Part shown: positions 1 to 11,991 of the stretch, in pieces | Numbering within the stretch: position 1 is the first letter of the stretch | Layout of the letters: each line of letters starts with the position of its first letter | NCBI GenBank assembly: GCA_023055505.1 | Contig: JALIRH010000007.1 | Span: forward strand, 11,721,773-11,785,772 | Length of the DNA: 64,000 nucleotides | Source: Callipepla californica brunnescens | Taxonomy: Eukaryota > Chordata > Aves > Galliformes > Odontophoridae | Direction: 5' to 3' | Notes under the pieces: generated by a model | The model's input: only the letters and a program-made list of their open reading frames with translations | Told to the model about the DNA's origin: nothing | The model's database searches: none | Made by a program: the position numbers and the translations under genes

Positions 1-3000
1 TTAATCATTTCTCCATAATGCTCTGGACTGAAACTGATTTACTAAAACAATTATTCACACAAATGTGGCTTGTAAACAATTTCAAAAAAAGTAAATAATT
101 GCATCTCTCTGCCTTGATCAGGTTGACATGTGTCACTCACATGACAATCCAAGGCGGATAGGGGAGGGTGTGTTTGTATATTTGCCCACTTAATGCCTTT
201 TAAGCTGCCATTTACTACTTATCTAGTTCAAATATCTGGACAAATGTTAAGAAAACACTGAACCAAGTCAAAAGTACAAAATTATTAATCAAGTTGAGCA
301 AACAAATAAATCTCAACCTGGTGGCTGCTCACAGACTTTTTTCTGGGACTTGTGCAAATGAAGTCAAGGAGATATACAGGCTGTGCTCTTTATCAGCCTA
401 GTATATCTCAGCTTCTTGTTTACTCATCATTACCTCTCAGCAGAAGATGAAATTAGACTGTAAAAAATCTTCTAGTTTCATCATGTGCTTCACTTTTAAT
501 GGGTAACATCATTCATTAATTAAACAAAGAGAGCTAGGCTTGGAGTTACTGATGGAGGTTTAGGCCTAACTATCTGAGTGTGCTAGCATTCCAATGGATT
601 GCCTTAGTTTGCCAGCCAAAATCACTTGCTCTGCCCTATGCGGTAAGCTGTTGTGCCAATCTAGTCCAAGGTCAGCACAGTGCTGAAAAATATCTCCTTC
701 ACAAGGTTTTCCCTGGGCGGAACATTGCTCTTCTGGTGACCTGCAGTGCTACTGAAGCATGGTGAACTACCCACACATCCCAGACCAGATTATAACATGA
801 TTAAGGTAGCTTGGTCCTCTTTGGTTGCTGATGGGATCCAGGGCCAAAATTTATTGCAGTCTCACTACATGACAGCCATTAGCTTACATTAGGAATAGTG
901 TTGAAACCCAGCATCTGCAGGCTTTTGACTGTCTTCAAATAGAACAGGAACATTTTAAACAAGTTCTGTGAACATTCCTACTCTAAAAGCTTTGCAAATA
1001 TATGACTTAATGTATTTGAACATTAACTGATGAGCTGTGTGGGTTTCTGTATTCTGAGCTGCCTGAACTGCCATCTTAGAAACAGCCTGAGCATATGAAT
1101 TGTTAGAAAAGGTCATTTATTAACAATGTGTTGACATAAACAATATCAACACATCAGTTATTTGAGGAGGGGTAGGATCCATATAAAGTTAAGAGTTGTG
1201 GAGTTGTTTTTTTCTTGTTTGTTCATTTTTTCTTTTTGTTATCCCTGCCTACCAATCACCCTGGGGAAAAATAATAATAATAAAGAAGTTAGTTCTTCAT
1301 TTCATCAAATAGATATTTCTGAAAAACAAAGAGTAAAGGAAATTACTATATATTATATTATAAAATCTGAGCTCTGTTACACGATTCACAGTGGAAAAAT
1401 TGCTTTTAAAACAGGATGGAAGGAACAAAGGCTTTCCTCATTCTTTTCTGATGTAGTCTGGTATTTCAGAACACTTCCTTCCCAGAAGGAAATGGGATCA
1501 ACCTGTATGCAAAAAAAAAAAAAGCGTAAAATTTACAGCTTGTCATCATCTAACACTGATATGCCTACTGTATGCTCATCTATCTCTCTGCTTCCATTGT
1601 AAATTAGGCTTAATAAGGGAAAAGGTTCCTGAGTTTAAGTCACATTGTGTGACAAGCAAATCATTCCTTTCTCTTGTTGTTTTTTCTAGTGGGAGAAATT
1701 TGATGGTTGCTGCTGTTACAAGGTACTGATGTCATCAGCAAGCCATATATACTTCATCTCTTATCCAACATACGCTACTGGTATCGACCTGACAACTGAG
1801 GGAGAACCTGCATAGTTAACATAATTCTCCTTTGCTATGACACTACTTTTTTGTCTCCAGGACTGATCTGCAAAGAGAAAAAAATTAGAAAGCAAAATCA
1901 CAGTTTTATTTTTAGCAAACAGTTTGCAGGGACAGAGTCAGACTTAGCACTTCAAAAGTATTTCACCTGAACAATCAGAATCTTAAACTGTTTACAGAGC
2001 CTCTCATGGTCTTTCAAGATCTAGACTCATTTCTAAATAGCAGCATTCCTATGCAATGCCTGGGAGCACTGGCTTTTCAAAAGGCAGCTGGAGATCATTC
2101 ATTAGCTAATAGAGTAATAGCTGGCCTGGAAACCTGGCTTGCCTCCTCTTCCAGGAGGTGTCTGTCACCTGTCCTATCCTGGTGCAAGCTGTCTTTTTTT
2201 TTTTCCTTCTACTGTGAGCTCTTAGCTAGAAACCTGGATTGGTAAAAGCAGATCTGATCTGACCATCCGATGCCCTCACACCATCTGAATACCCTCCTGT
2301 GTTGCAAAGTCTCACTGTGCAGGTTGTCCTTCACTCCTCTGTTTCCCCAGGCTATTCATGCTGGCATTAAAGTGACAGGGAGGGCATCTCCTGAGGGCCC
2401 TAAGTCACAACCAAGTGGTGGCCAATAAAAGGAGACTCATCAAGGGTGCCCTGCATGGCCCCATAGTATACCTCAGGGATTGGGTATGCTCCAAGGAGGG
2501 AGCAGGCAGCTCTTTGCCTGGGTGTACAAAGCTGGAAGCCTTCAAACTCCTGTCCTGTCACTGTGTTGGGTCTGTATAATTTCTTTCTTGCTTTTGTCTG
2601 CCAACCTATCTCTTGCTGTCTTGGTGGTGCCTGTTGCCTTGTTACTGCTGTTGGCACTGGTGCTTTATTTCTTATCGGTGCTAGGAGCTGCCTGTTTTCT
2701 TTCTGGTTTCATACAGATCTAAATCCTGCATTTATCTTCCTTTTATCAGGAGCAAAACTTTTGGATACTTCTGCCATCAACCCACACTGCATTTGGCTCT
2801 ACATTTACTTGTCCTCCATTTTTAACCTGTGTTTAACTAACACTAGTATTTTATACCAACACCATTGAAAACATTAACTTTGGAAGCTTTTCATATTTTT
2901 AAATTACAAAATTTCCACCCCTTTTCTATTTCTTTGAGAGAAACAATACCATTAGTGGAATAATAATGAAAAACTTAATTTTCCAAACACATATAGTAAA

Positions 3001-3190
3001 AGTGAAATACTATGAAAATCAATACCTACTGAAAACATTTTATTTTATTTTATAAAAAATAGCCCAAATATGGAAGAGAAAAATTGAAGAGATCATTATA
3101 CAAATGTGCAATCACTTCTTCTGGAAAAAATGATTTCAAAAAAGCCAACAACATGTTTATAGCTATAAAGTTTTTCTATTTCTGTAAAAA

Positions 3191-3220
3191 TTCTTTTTTT
3201 TCTTTTCTTTTTTTTTTTTT
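3191..3220. repeat. T-rich homopolymer tract
   Basis: Thirty bases of T with three interrupting C residues. No retroposon body or target-site duplication is visible around it. Confidence 0.9.
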
Positions 3221-3614
3221 GCTAGAAATCTTTGACATGAACAAAGAACTTGGAAGATTGTCTCTCAGTATCAGGGGAGGCTCTTTTTGCTGAACAGTTT
3301 GCAGAACAAGAAACTCACCCTTCTTGGCAGCTGCCTGAAGACAGATTGAATGTTGAGCGAAGCTTACATAAAGGGAAAGCAAGCACTGGCACAATGACTG
3401 ATAAATCCACTCCTGCCTCCTAAAAACTGCTGAGGTGAGGGAAAAGCCACCATCAGAACTGCAGTCCTTGAAAAGAATATTCCCAAATATGTTAAGGTTC
3501 TGTTCCCTACCTTTGGTCTCTAGGATATTTATGACAGCAGATATTAGTGACTTCTGTAACTCATTTCATTTCACTTTCCATAAACATTTGCCAGGCCTCT
3601 CTGTCTTTTCTAGG

Positions 3615-3641
3615 AAAAAAAAAAAAAAAAACACAAAAAAA
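3615..3641. repeat. A-rich homopolymer tract
   Basis: Seventeen A residues followed by 'cac' and a second A run. It is a simple repeat with no adjacent processed-transcript structure that I can recognise. Confidence 0.9.
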
Positions 3642-3786
3642 CCCTCTTATCTAACTGCTTTCTGCAGTCCCTGCCACATTGCTGTGCCTACGTTAGTTTC
3701 AACCACAGGTGTGAAAACAATTACTCTTGCCCTTATTTTAGTATCAGTGCTTCATCATCATCCATGCAAATTCATGTAGTTATTTT

Positions 3787-3800
3787 CAGGTTATAACCTG
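3787..3800. repeat. 14-bp perfect palindrome
   Basis: The sequence CAGGTTATAACCTG reads identically on both strands. It is short enough to occur by chance in 64 kb, but it is a clean dyad with CAGGT/ACCTG ends. Confidence 0.9.
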
Positions 3801-5325
3801 GTTATAAGTCAGCTAAGAAAAATGTATTATAGTGGTTGCATGGCTCAAAACTGACTCTTTTCTTGCTGAGCCATTACTCACCTTCTGACTGAATATTGGA
3901 TGAAGGTCTCCATCTACCATATTATAAATGGAGAAATCTCTCTCTACTGGCAGATTCTTCAATGAGAAATGTCTAACAATTTTATTTTTTTTTTCAAAGT
4001 CTGTTAGTTGTTAGAAAAGCATCCCAGAACCATTCCAATCTTCCATCATGAGCCAGGGAGCTGAGTTTGATGGAGCATTCCTTGAGGATGTATACCTTCT
4101 TGTCCTGTAAGAACTGTAGAAGTGTTCTTTAAAATCCTGACTTTTGTAAAATGAACGCTTTGTTCAGTTTCCTTTCAACTATTGTATGGCTAAAGACTTT
4201 TTATTTCTCATACATGAATTTAATCTGAATTCCAGCTTTAATCTTTCAGACTTTCTTTTTTAAGACGATCTGTTCTTTTCTATTTAATACAGTCATTAGA
4301 GTATCTTTTATATTGCTGTATTTGTTTTTCTTGAACTTATCTAGAAAAGGAGTTGGTGTTTCAGCCTCCCCAGGAGATCTAAGATTAAATGATTAACTGA
4401 TAACGTCAGTAATGGAACTTTAAATCCAGCCAGAGGCAATCCAGCCAGGAAAATTTTGATAGTTTTTGTTTGGTCTTATATTTATTTTATCTTTGGTTTT
4501 GCTTTCTTCCTTCTTTTTAAGAAGATTATCAATGAAGTGGTAACTGGCAAGAAGAGCTTGTTCAAAGCACCACTGATGTGCTTAAAGAAGCACAATACTC
4601 TCAATAAATTTTCCAAGTAAGGGAACAAGTGTCTGGAGTTCATCAGCATATGGGTGTTCAATGTTACTGCCAAGATTAGCACCCACACACATACAGGCTA
4701 TGTCTACTCTTGTCAAGATATTTCTATTCAAAGAGGCAGGGTATAGAAACTGCAGGAAAATTTCATGAGGAGGTGTCAAAACAGCTTCTGTATTGATTTA
4801 CCTCTTGTTGACTTAGAGCAGAGACAGCATGAACTCATACTGCTCAGCACCTAAACAGGTAGATGTGTTTATAGCCAGCCTGGTCATCAGCAGGGAGTGA
4901 ATGTAGCCCTGTCAACATGAGACATGAACTTTCAAATGGATTTTAACACTTTGTTAGTAATCTGGACAGTAACATAATGAATAGAGAGACAGAATTATAG
5001 GAGTAGTCAATAGATAGTTACTTTATCAGTATTTCCATAAAATCCATTTTACTTTGGAGGGATTTCCAATTCAGGAAAGCATTTGAATATGCTATACTTA
5101 AAAACATTTCTGTTTTGTGATTAACTTTGTTGAAGCACTAATCTAAATGGGGTAGAGGAGCCTCAGTTTAATTTTCACATAACATCTACTGCATTTTAAC
5201 CCATGCCTGATTTAGAGTGCTGTTCTGCTTGACAACTGCTTGACATGGGGCAAAATAGTGACAAATCAGTCCACGGTATAGTTATTTTGCTCTACGCAGC
5301 AAAGAAATAGAATATGACTTACAGC

Positions 5326-5341
5326 TTTTTTTTTTTTTTTT
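5326..5341. repeat. Poly-T run (16)
   Basis: Uninterrupted run of 16 T residues in unique sequence. Confidence 0.95.
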
Positions 5342-7092
5342 GCAAGTTACCACATAGCATCTGTCGTACACTGGTAAGGAAATTTGGAAGGACCCACTTG
5401 AAATATGAACTTCCTGCTATGTTAGATTTTCTCTTTCATACCTCAGCTTTGATGAATAAAAACATGTAAAATCATGTTACACAGAATATACTGCTACATA
5501 GACACTGGTTGGAGGTGACAATTTTCTGAGCAGTTTTGTACAGTCAGAAGAATCTGTTTCTAAGCTAAGGCTCCAGTTTTGTTGTTGAATTAGAAACCAG
5601 ATTCTAGGTTCAGGCTTCCCTCCTCTTCATTAGCCCAGTGCTGTAAGAAGGCTGCCTTCAGTGCAACAACAGTGCAGTCTTTGGTGACACGGACGACACT
5701 TGTATGTGGAGCATAGTCTTCATTTCACATGGGGAGAGAGAAGCCTAGAAAACAATGGAAGGCATGATTCCAGAGTACAAATCTACCTTCCTGAAGGACT
5801 GACTTAGTCAATAGCATATTGATGAGACCTCAAATATACAGAGAGATGTTTTATGCTAATAGTCATTTTTTTTACTAGGCGATGAAGAAATCATAAAAGA
5901 AAACAAAAATATATTAGGTAAAGTTTTTAGGATTTTTTCTTTTACAGTTGAATTAACCTAGTAAATTAGGCACACTTGGGAAAACGTGTCTTATTGACTA
6001 TTTAATTAAAAAAGACACCTAATCTGAAGAAGTAGCACAAAGTCAAATCATATCACCAAATGCTAGTTCTGACAACAAAAATTTTTTCAAAGACTAAAGC
6101 TATCAATATTTCTACTGTTAAAGTAAACAGTAACATCTAAATCTTCAAAGCATCTTGGGAGGCTTGGGAGGTTGATCCTGTTAAAGGTCATATGAATTGA
6201 ACAGCTAGAATATTGGACCTGGCTTTGAAAATGTGGTCGAGTTAAGGGAGAATAGTGCAGATAAAGAGAGCATATATGCTGAGCAGTTCCTTCTAAATGT
6301 CAATAGAAGTCTTTTTTTACACCCCCATCCCTTGTCTTCCTTCTTTGTTACACTCCCTTTCAAATAGTAAACATCTTGAAAGTCCTGGCAAGAAAACTTG
6401 AGACAGATAAACTATCCATTAAAATTATGTGGAATGCTTTGATATTTGCCTAGAGGGGAGGAGAAATCAAGCTCTCTTCTGTACTGGAAAAATGGCTTAC
6501 AGGTACGAAAGAAAATTAAGAATGATGCCTCTGGCTACCCGTCCTGTCATTTAGTTACCTTTCTACACCCACATATTTTGGTCCTTGCTAGTGAACCAGA
6601 CAGAAGCCTGCACTTTTCTGGCACAGCACTGTCTGGTTGAAGATCAGCACAATTAGCCCTTCTCCTGGGCCCCAGTTCTATTTTACAGGCATGCACTTAG
6701 GCTAGAAAGAGTCCAGCAGGCCCATGTGATATCAATGTTGGTCATTGTGTTCCCCTTGTAAATGTGAAAACCAATTACTCATAAACAAAAATGAAATAAA
6801 ATCCCAGGGCTTAGAGGGAAGAATGAAAGTAGACTTAAAAAAGTTTTCTATATTCTAGGACAGGCTCCAGTGGACATTTTTCCAGTCTCTAACTATGCTT
6901 TGCATGAGAAATATAGTTTTTCCACTTGGATACTGTGATGATCCTTGGTGTAGTGCATTCTCTTCACAATTAATTTGATTAATTTGTGCTACTGATCAAG
7001 AAAGTGGGCATTGTTGATATAAATCATTTTACATGTTATATTTTTAAATTATTTTTTATATATTTGCATGCATGTATGCATTAAGTGAATAT

Positions 7093-8075
7093 ATAGAATC
7101 ATAGAATAATAGAATAATAGAATTGCTGAGGTTGGAAAAAACATAGGACATGTTCTCCAAACCCTTCTTTGGACCTGCTCCAGCACCTCAAATTTCTTTC
7201 TGTATTAAGGTGCCCAAGACACAGTACTCAAGGTGGGCCCTCACCAGTGCCAAGTACAGGGGGAAGATTACTTCCATAGTCCTGCTCTCCACACCATTCT
7301 TGATACAGGCCAGGATGCCATTGGCCTTCTTGGCCACCTGGGCACACTGCTGGCTTATATTCAGCCAAGTGTCCATCAGCACATCAAGGTCGCTTTCCAG
7401 CCATTCCTCCTCAAGCCTGTAAGGTTCACTGGGGTTGTTGTGACCAAAATGCAGGACTGGATACTTGGCCCTATTGAAACTCATGAAGTTTGCCTTGGCC
7501 CATTTATCCAGTCTATCCAGGTCCCTCTGTAGCGCCTTTCTACGCTATGGCAGAACAACACTGCCTCCCAACTTAGTGTCTTCTGCAAACTTACTGAGGG
7601 TGCGCCTGATTCCTTCATCAAGATCATTACAAAGATGCTGAATAGGAGTGGCCCCAGTACCAAGCCCTGGGGGATTTAACTCTATTGACCACAACTCTAC
7701 AGGGCTGGCCATCCAGCCAGTGTTTCACCCAGCAGAGAGTATGGCTATCCAAACCATGGGCAGCCAGCTTCTCCATGATGCTGTGGGGGACAGAGCCAAA
7801 GGGTGTGATCCCCTGGTTGACATTTAATTGATCTACAATGGCTCCTGAGATTGTCTGTTCTATAACGTTTCCTGGCATTGAGGTGAGACACTGAGGTCTG
7901 TAGCTACCAGGATCATCTTTCCAGCCCTTTTTGAAGATAGGTGTCATATATGCCAGTCTCCAGTCCATGAGGACATCCCTGGTTAGCCAGTACTATTGAA
8001 GAATGATGGAGAATGGCTTGGCAACCGCATCTGGCAACTCCCTCAGCACTCTAGGGCACAGTCCATCTGGTGGAT
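7093..8075 (-). mobile_element. CR1 LINE fragment with broken reverse-transcriptase ORF
   Basis: This is a 5'-truncated CR1 non-LTR retrotransposon of about 1 kb. Its 3' end lies at the left, where the plus strand shows the reverse complement of the CR1 terminal ATTCTAT-type repeats followed by 'gctgaggttgg'. Reading minus from about 7968 gives reverse-transcriptase sequence (YMTPIFKKGWKDDPGSYRP, then CWVKHWLDGQPCRVVVN). It continues in other frames through KFAEDTKLGG (near 7590) to the post-RT segment (HLEYCVLGT, near 7210). At least two frame changes separate the three open segments. The RT active-site box reads FAED where an FADD/YADD-type box is expected, so the first catalytic Asp is replaced by Glu. 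Most of the 3' UTR between about 7150 and 7175 is missing. The copy is dead. Confidence 0.92.
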
Positions 8076-11000
8076 GAACATGATGCTGACGATGATTTAA
8101 CTATTGACCAAATAAAGGAAATATAAATATATATGGATATTTACAAACACTGAAAACATTTTTAGGAGATGAATAAAGACTACACTATAAAGTCATCTTT
8201 TGATAATATCATCTTTCCAGAATTTGCATAGATTAGAACTGTCTGAACATAGCTTACATTTATAAAAACAGCAAATTGCAATCATTTGATCATTCTCAGG
8301 TGCTCTTTAGGGATTATTTTTGGAGTACTTAGGACATTTATCAGTGGGTATACGCCATATCCAGGAGCCTAAAAAAATTGAAGCTACAGAAATAGCTTGT
8401 TGGTTCACTGTTTGACCCATGGGACAAACACAAGGGAAAATCAAGATGTGTTAAGTGTTTGATCACAAGACTGTGGATGCTTCTAATTTGAAGCCTGCTG
8501 ACATCAGAACTGAAGCAGACAGGCTTTGGATAACTAAACAGTGACACACCCCAAGCAGCCAGAATTAATGGGGTTAATTCTTTTCTTTGAGCACGAAAAG
8601 GGGCTCTTTAGAATCTGTTGACAGCACTGAGCCAAGTGTGAACTGCACCTGGAATGGCTGGAGTCTGAAATCAGGTGCTGTTTATTAGTGTTGCCTCATC
8701 AAAAAGAACTTACAGGAGAGCCATTTATTTTGTTTATATTAAACAGTCAACAAGGAAAAGAAGAAAACGTGCTGTTCTGCAGGTCAAAAGATTACTTATT
8801 ACTCTAATAAGCACTTAACTCTTTTTGAGGGAGCAGCATGGGCAGACATGGGATTTTTTTTCTGTGGTGCTAAAGACATTCTCTTGATTTGTTGCCATTT
8901 ACTGCAGTTGTGTAATGGCTATAAAACTGGAAAAAGCATAAAACATAAAAGAAAGGTGTTGAAGTCAGCCTTAAGGTACTAAATTCCTGACAGCAGCTTG
9001 TAAAGCAGTGGAGATTTAGGTGCTGTAAGATGATGCTGGAGGTTGTGGAAGGTGCTGAAGCGATGAGGCCATGACAAACTGGAGTTATGCAACTCTGAAA
9101 AAAGGATATGGACACCTTCTGACCCCTCCTCATTCCTGGAGCTCCAATGCTATGCAGAAGTTTTTCATTTGGCATGAATGTTCTTCAAGCACCTAAAACT
9201 CCTGGTTTGAAATACCGAGAATTTCACCCAGATTCACTTGTGGGGTTTGGCTTGATAAGAATTTACAGAGTGCTTCTATTATATTGAAATCACTCAATGC
9301 CACACAAAAAGAATTGCCTCTTTAAAAATAATTGTTTTTAAAAATGGTCATCTTCTTTTGCACAGTTATTTTTCCAGTCCTGTCTTGTGTCCTGAGTCTC
9401 AGATCTGTTCTGTGCACAGCAAGAAGCTGAGCAGTGCATCAGGAAATAATATGAAAGGACTCTGCATCACATATGTTTTAAAATGCCGCAAACTTCTCAT
9501 GTTCTTCAGTAGTTGCATTTTATTTTGTGAAGCATATGTTGAAGAAGGAGACCTTGGTTGAGTGGTTCTCCCTCAGACTAAAGAGATTCAGAGTTTTCAC
9601 GTCAGCTAGGAAGAAGGTTTCCTACCCGCTTGGCTGGAGACCACCGAGCAACAAAATGTGCTTACTATTGGATCTAATCCACCACAGACAACCAATTTAA
9701 AATGCATAAAATCAAAGAATGGGAGTCACTCTCAGTTCTGGCATGTGTATTCAAATGCATTCAGAGTGATGCTCATTTTGTGTTCCCAAGGGTCAGGTTG
9801 AAAAACTTGAACCTTGTGCACCAGGATGCAATCTAGCATACAGATTACATGAGCTGAAACCCCTCATTCCTGGATTCCAGCAGTTTAAATTACATTTTTT
9901 GCCACTGTGAGAGGCTGGATGCTAAGCTAGGTAGGCCTGCTACTACAATGCAGGGTGGTCGGGCCTTCACTCCGTTAAAATTCAATCTGTTGGTATTATT
10001 ATAATGCACTTGTGAACTATATATATATATATTATACATATTTATACATATATATATTTATACATATAAATGGAATGGATTAATTTTATTGTGTCTTGAT
10101 ACTTGATTTCATGAAAAGCACAAGGTAGGCTGTGGTCAGATGCCAGGAATGAGGGGAGAGGGAATTATAACTAGTAAATGAAGTGGGCTAAGAAGAATAT
10201 AAACATTCCCCTTCCCCCATTAGCACAGTTGAATGGAGTTTGTGATTTCTTCCCCACTACCATGAACTACAATGGAAGAAACTACTATGCAGCCTTGGTT
10301 TTAGCTCATTCTGTCAAACTCTTTCAGCAAGTTACTCCCCTCCCCACTGCATCAGAGCTTGAGGCAATGCTACACTGTGTTTGATCGTCAGTGCCTGGTT
10401 AAGTCAAAAAAGAATAGAACAGACATAGAGCTATAACTGTAACCCCTTGTGGATAGGGGTCAGTGTATGTGCTTCAGTTTTTGTAAATACAAGCAGATGT
10501 ATCTTACACTGTTTTAACCCTCCACTGTGAGGCAGCTCATCTTCCCAGAGTGCTATGTCATGTAGCCATAGGTGAGATTCAGAAGCTTTTGCATTATGTA
10601 GCCGGTCACTTTGGTCTCTAACAATAAAATTAATTTCCTTCAGTCCCGGTTACCAGTTGTCTCTTATATTTCTTGTCTGTGCCAATTTTCTACATTTATT
10701 TACAGTGTCAGTGTTTTATTCTGCTGCTAACAGATAATTCATTGTTAGCACTGCCTCTTAATGGATTTGTTTAGATCAAAGGGCATGATGTTGTTTACCT
10801 GACTGGAACCGGGAGACAACCTTTTGTAGGACCAAATCCATCTACCACCGAATTCAGTCCTAGAGCTGATGCATACAGCCATGAATAAGGAACGTATCAC
10901 TGCCTAAAAGTCTGCTCTAGACCCTACCAAAGCCAGTGACAGTTTCTTCTGTGGTTTTTGCGGGCTATGGATTGGGTTTTGAGTGCCAGCAGTTTCTCAT

Positions 11001-11269
11001 GTTACACATAAGTGCTGGAGCAGAATCTCAGTAATATGAATGTTGTTTATCAAGGCCAACATTAGGTCTCCGGCTGTCTCGAGAATAATTGAAGCAGAAA
11101 AGTAAACTGAAGTTAAGGAGTAAATTTCTGCTTAAAAAACTTTACAGTGGGAGAATGAGAGGGTGAAAGCAGAAGTCTGCACTATATTTTCTCTATCATA
11201 GACTGCTGTTTGACTGTCCGTATTGTTGTCAAGTTGTTTGTCATGCAGTATCTCACCGCTGCTTTGCTC
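8076..11269. other. Unique sequence between two CR1 copies
   Basis: No gene is recognised. The stretch at about 8560-8830 has a texture often seen in conserved non-coding DNA (a TTAATGGGGTTAAT-type repeat and several TAAT-like cores), but this is only an impression. A TA-rich microsatellite lies at 10018-10070. Small open frames (for example 8870-9175, minus) show no domain. Confidence 0.5.
10018..10070. repeat. TA-rich microsatellite
   Basis: A (TA)n run is followed by imperfect 'tatacata/tttatacata' units over about 53 bp. It is a simple, probably length-variable repeat. Confidence 0.9.
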
Positions 11270-11582
11270 TCTACAGCTTCCTGAGGAGGAGAAATGGAGA
11301 CAGAGGTGCTGGACTCTTCACCCTGGGAACTGATGATAGGACACATGGGAATGGCACAAAGCTGTTCCAGGAGAGGTTCAGACTGAACATCAGGAAAAAC
11401 GTGAGGGTGCACAAACAATAGAACAGGCTTTCCTAGAGTTGTGGTTGATGCCTCATGCATACCAATGTTCAAGAGTCATTTGGATAATGACCCATAATAA
11501 CTGTTACAGGTTAGCACTGGAGAGGTCAGGCAGTTGGACTTACCTTTCTTTGTAGGACCTTTCCAACTGAAATACTCTATCT
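11270..11582 (+). mobile_element. CR1 LINE 3' end (CR1-Y/F-like)
   Basis: The order of blocks matches the 3' UTR of a CR1 subfamily: 'ctacagcttcctgaggagg', 'gtgctggactcttcaccctg', 'ggcacaaagctgttccagg', 'gttcagactgaacatcagg', then 'gtaggacctttccaactg' and a terminal 'aaatactctatct'. The 5' truncation point is uncertain by roughly 20 bp. It has no coding content. Subfamily naming is from memory of the consensus style and is less certain than the CR1 call. Confidence 0.88.
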
Positions 11583-11975
11583 AAAAACAAATTTCTTTTC
11601 CACAGGCTAAGCAAAATGAGAGCATCAACAGTGCATTGTATTCATTAGTGCTACTCACTGCATTCAGTTCACTAAATCTTCTAAGAAAGCCTGTCTGAAA
11701 ACATCCAGACTGTAAAAGTCACCCTTTTGAAATAGTATTTTTAATGAAAAAAAAAATATCAGGAGAAAAAATTTAATTAGAAAATATACTGAGAATTATG
11801 GTCAGTTTTAGTTAATATCTCTAAAGCCAAGGACTTTTTATCACCATTTTAATTTATGATTATAGAGTGGCTTAAGAAACTAAACCTAATACATGATCTG
11901 GGTGAGATGAATTACTACAAATATATTCCATTACCCTCTATCACCTATGGTCATACTTGTGTATAATATGTCATT

Positions 11976-11991
11976 AAAAAAAAAAAAAAAA
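11976..11991. repeat. Poly-A run (16)
   Basis: Uninterrupted run of 16 A residues. Confidence 0.95.

Larger units (their letters stand above)
1..7092. other. AT-rich unique sequence, no gene supported
   Basis: No coding or RNA gene is recognised. The longest open frame (1162-1602, plus, 146 codons) is low in complexity, runs through a poly-A tract read as a lysine string, and shows no domain. A slightly GC-richer patch at about 2400-2720 carries a chance-looking hydrophobic frame. Homopolymer runs lie at 1511-1523 (A), 3191-3220 (T-rich), 3615-3641 (A-rich) and 5326-5341 (T). An octamer ATGCAAAT lies at 3764-3771 and a 14-bp perfect palindrome at 3787-3800. I see no transposon in this stretch. 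Confidence 0.6.

Noticed and set aside
1162..1602. 146-codon open frame (plus)
   Set aside because: Low-complexity translation, including a lysine run from poly-A, with no homology I can recognise and no splice or promoter context.
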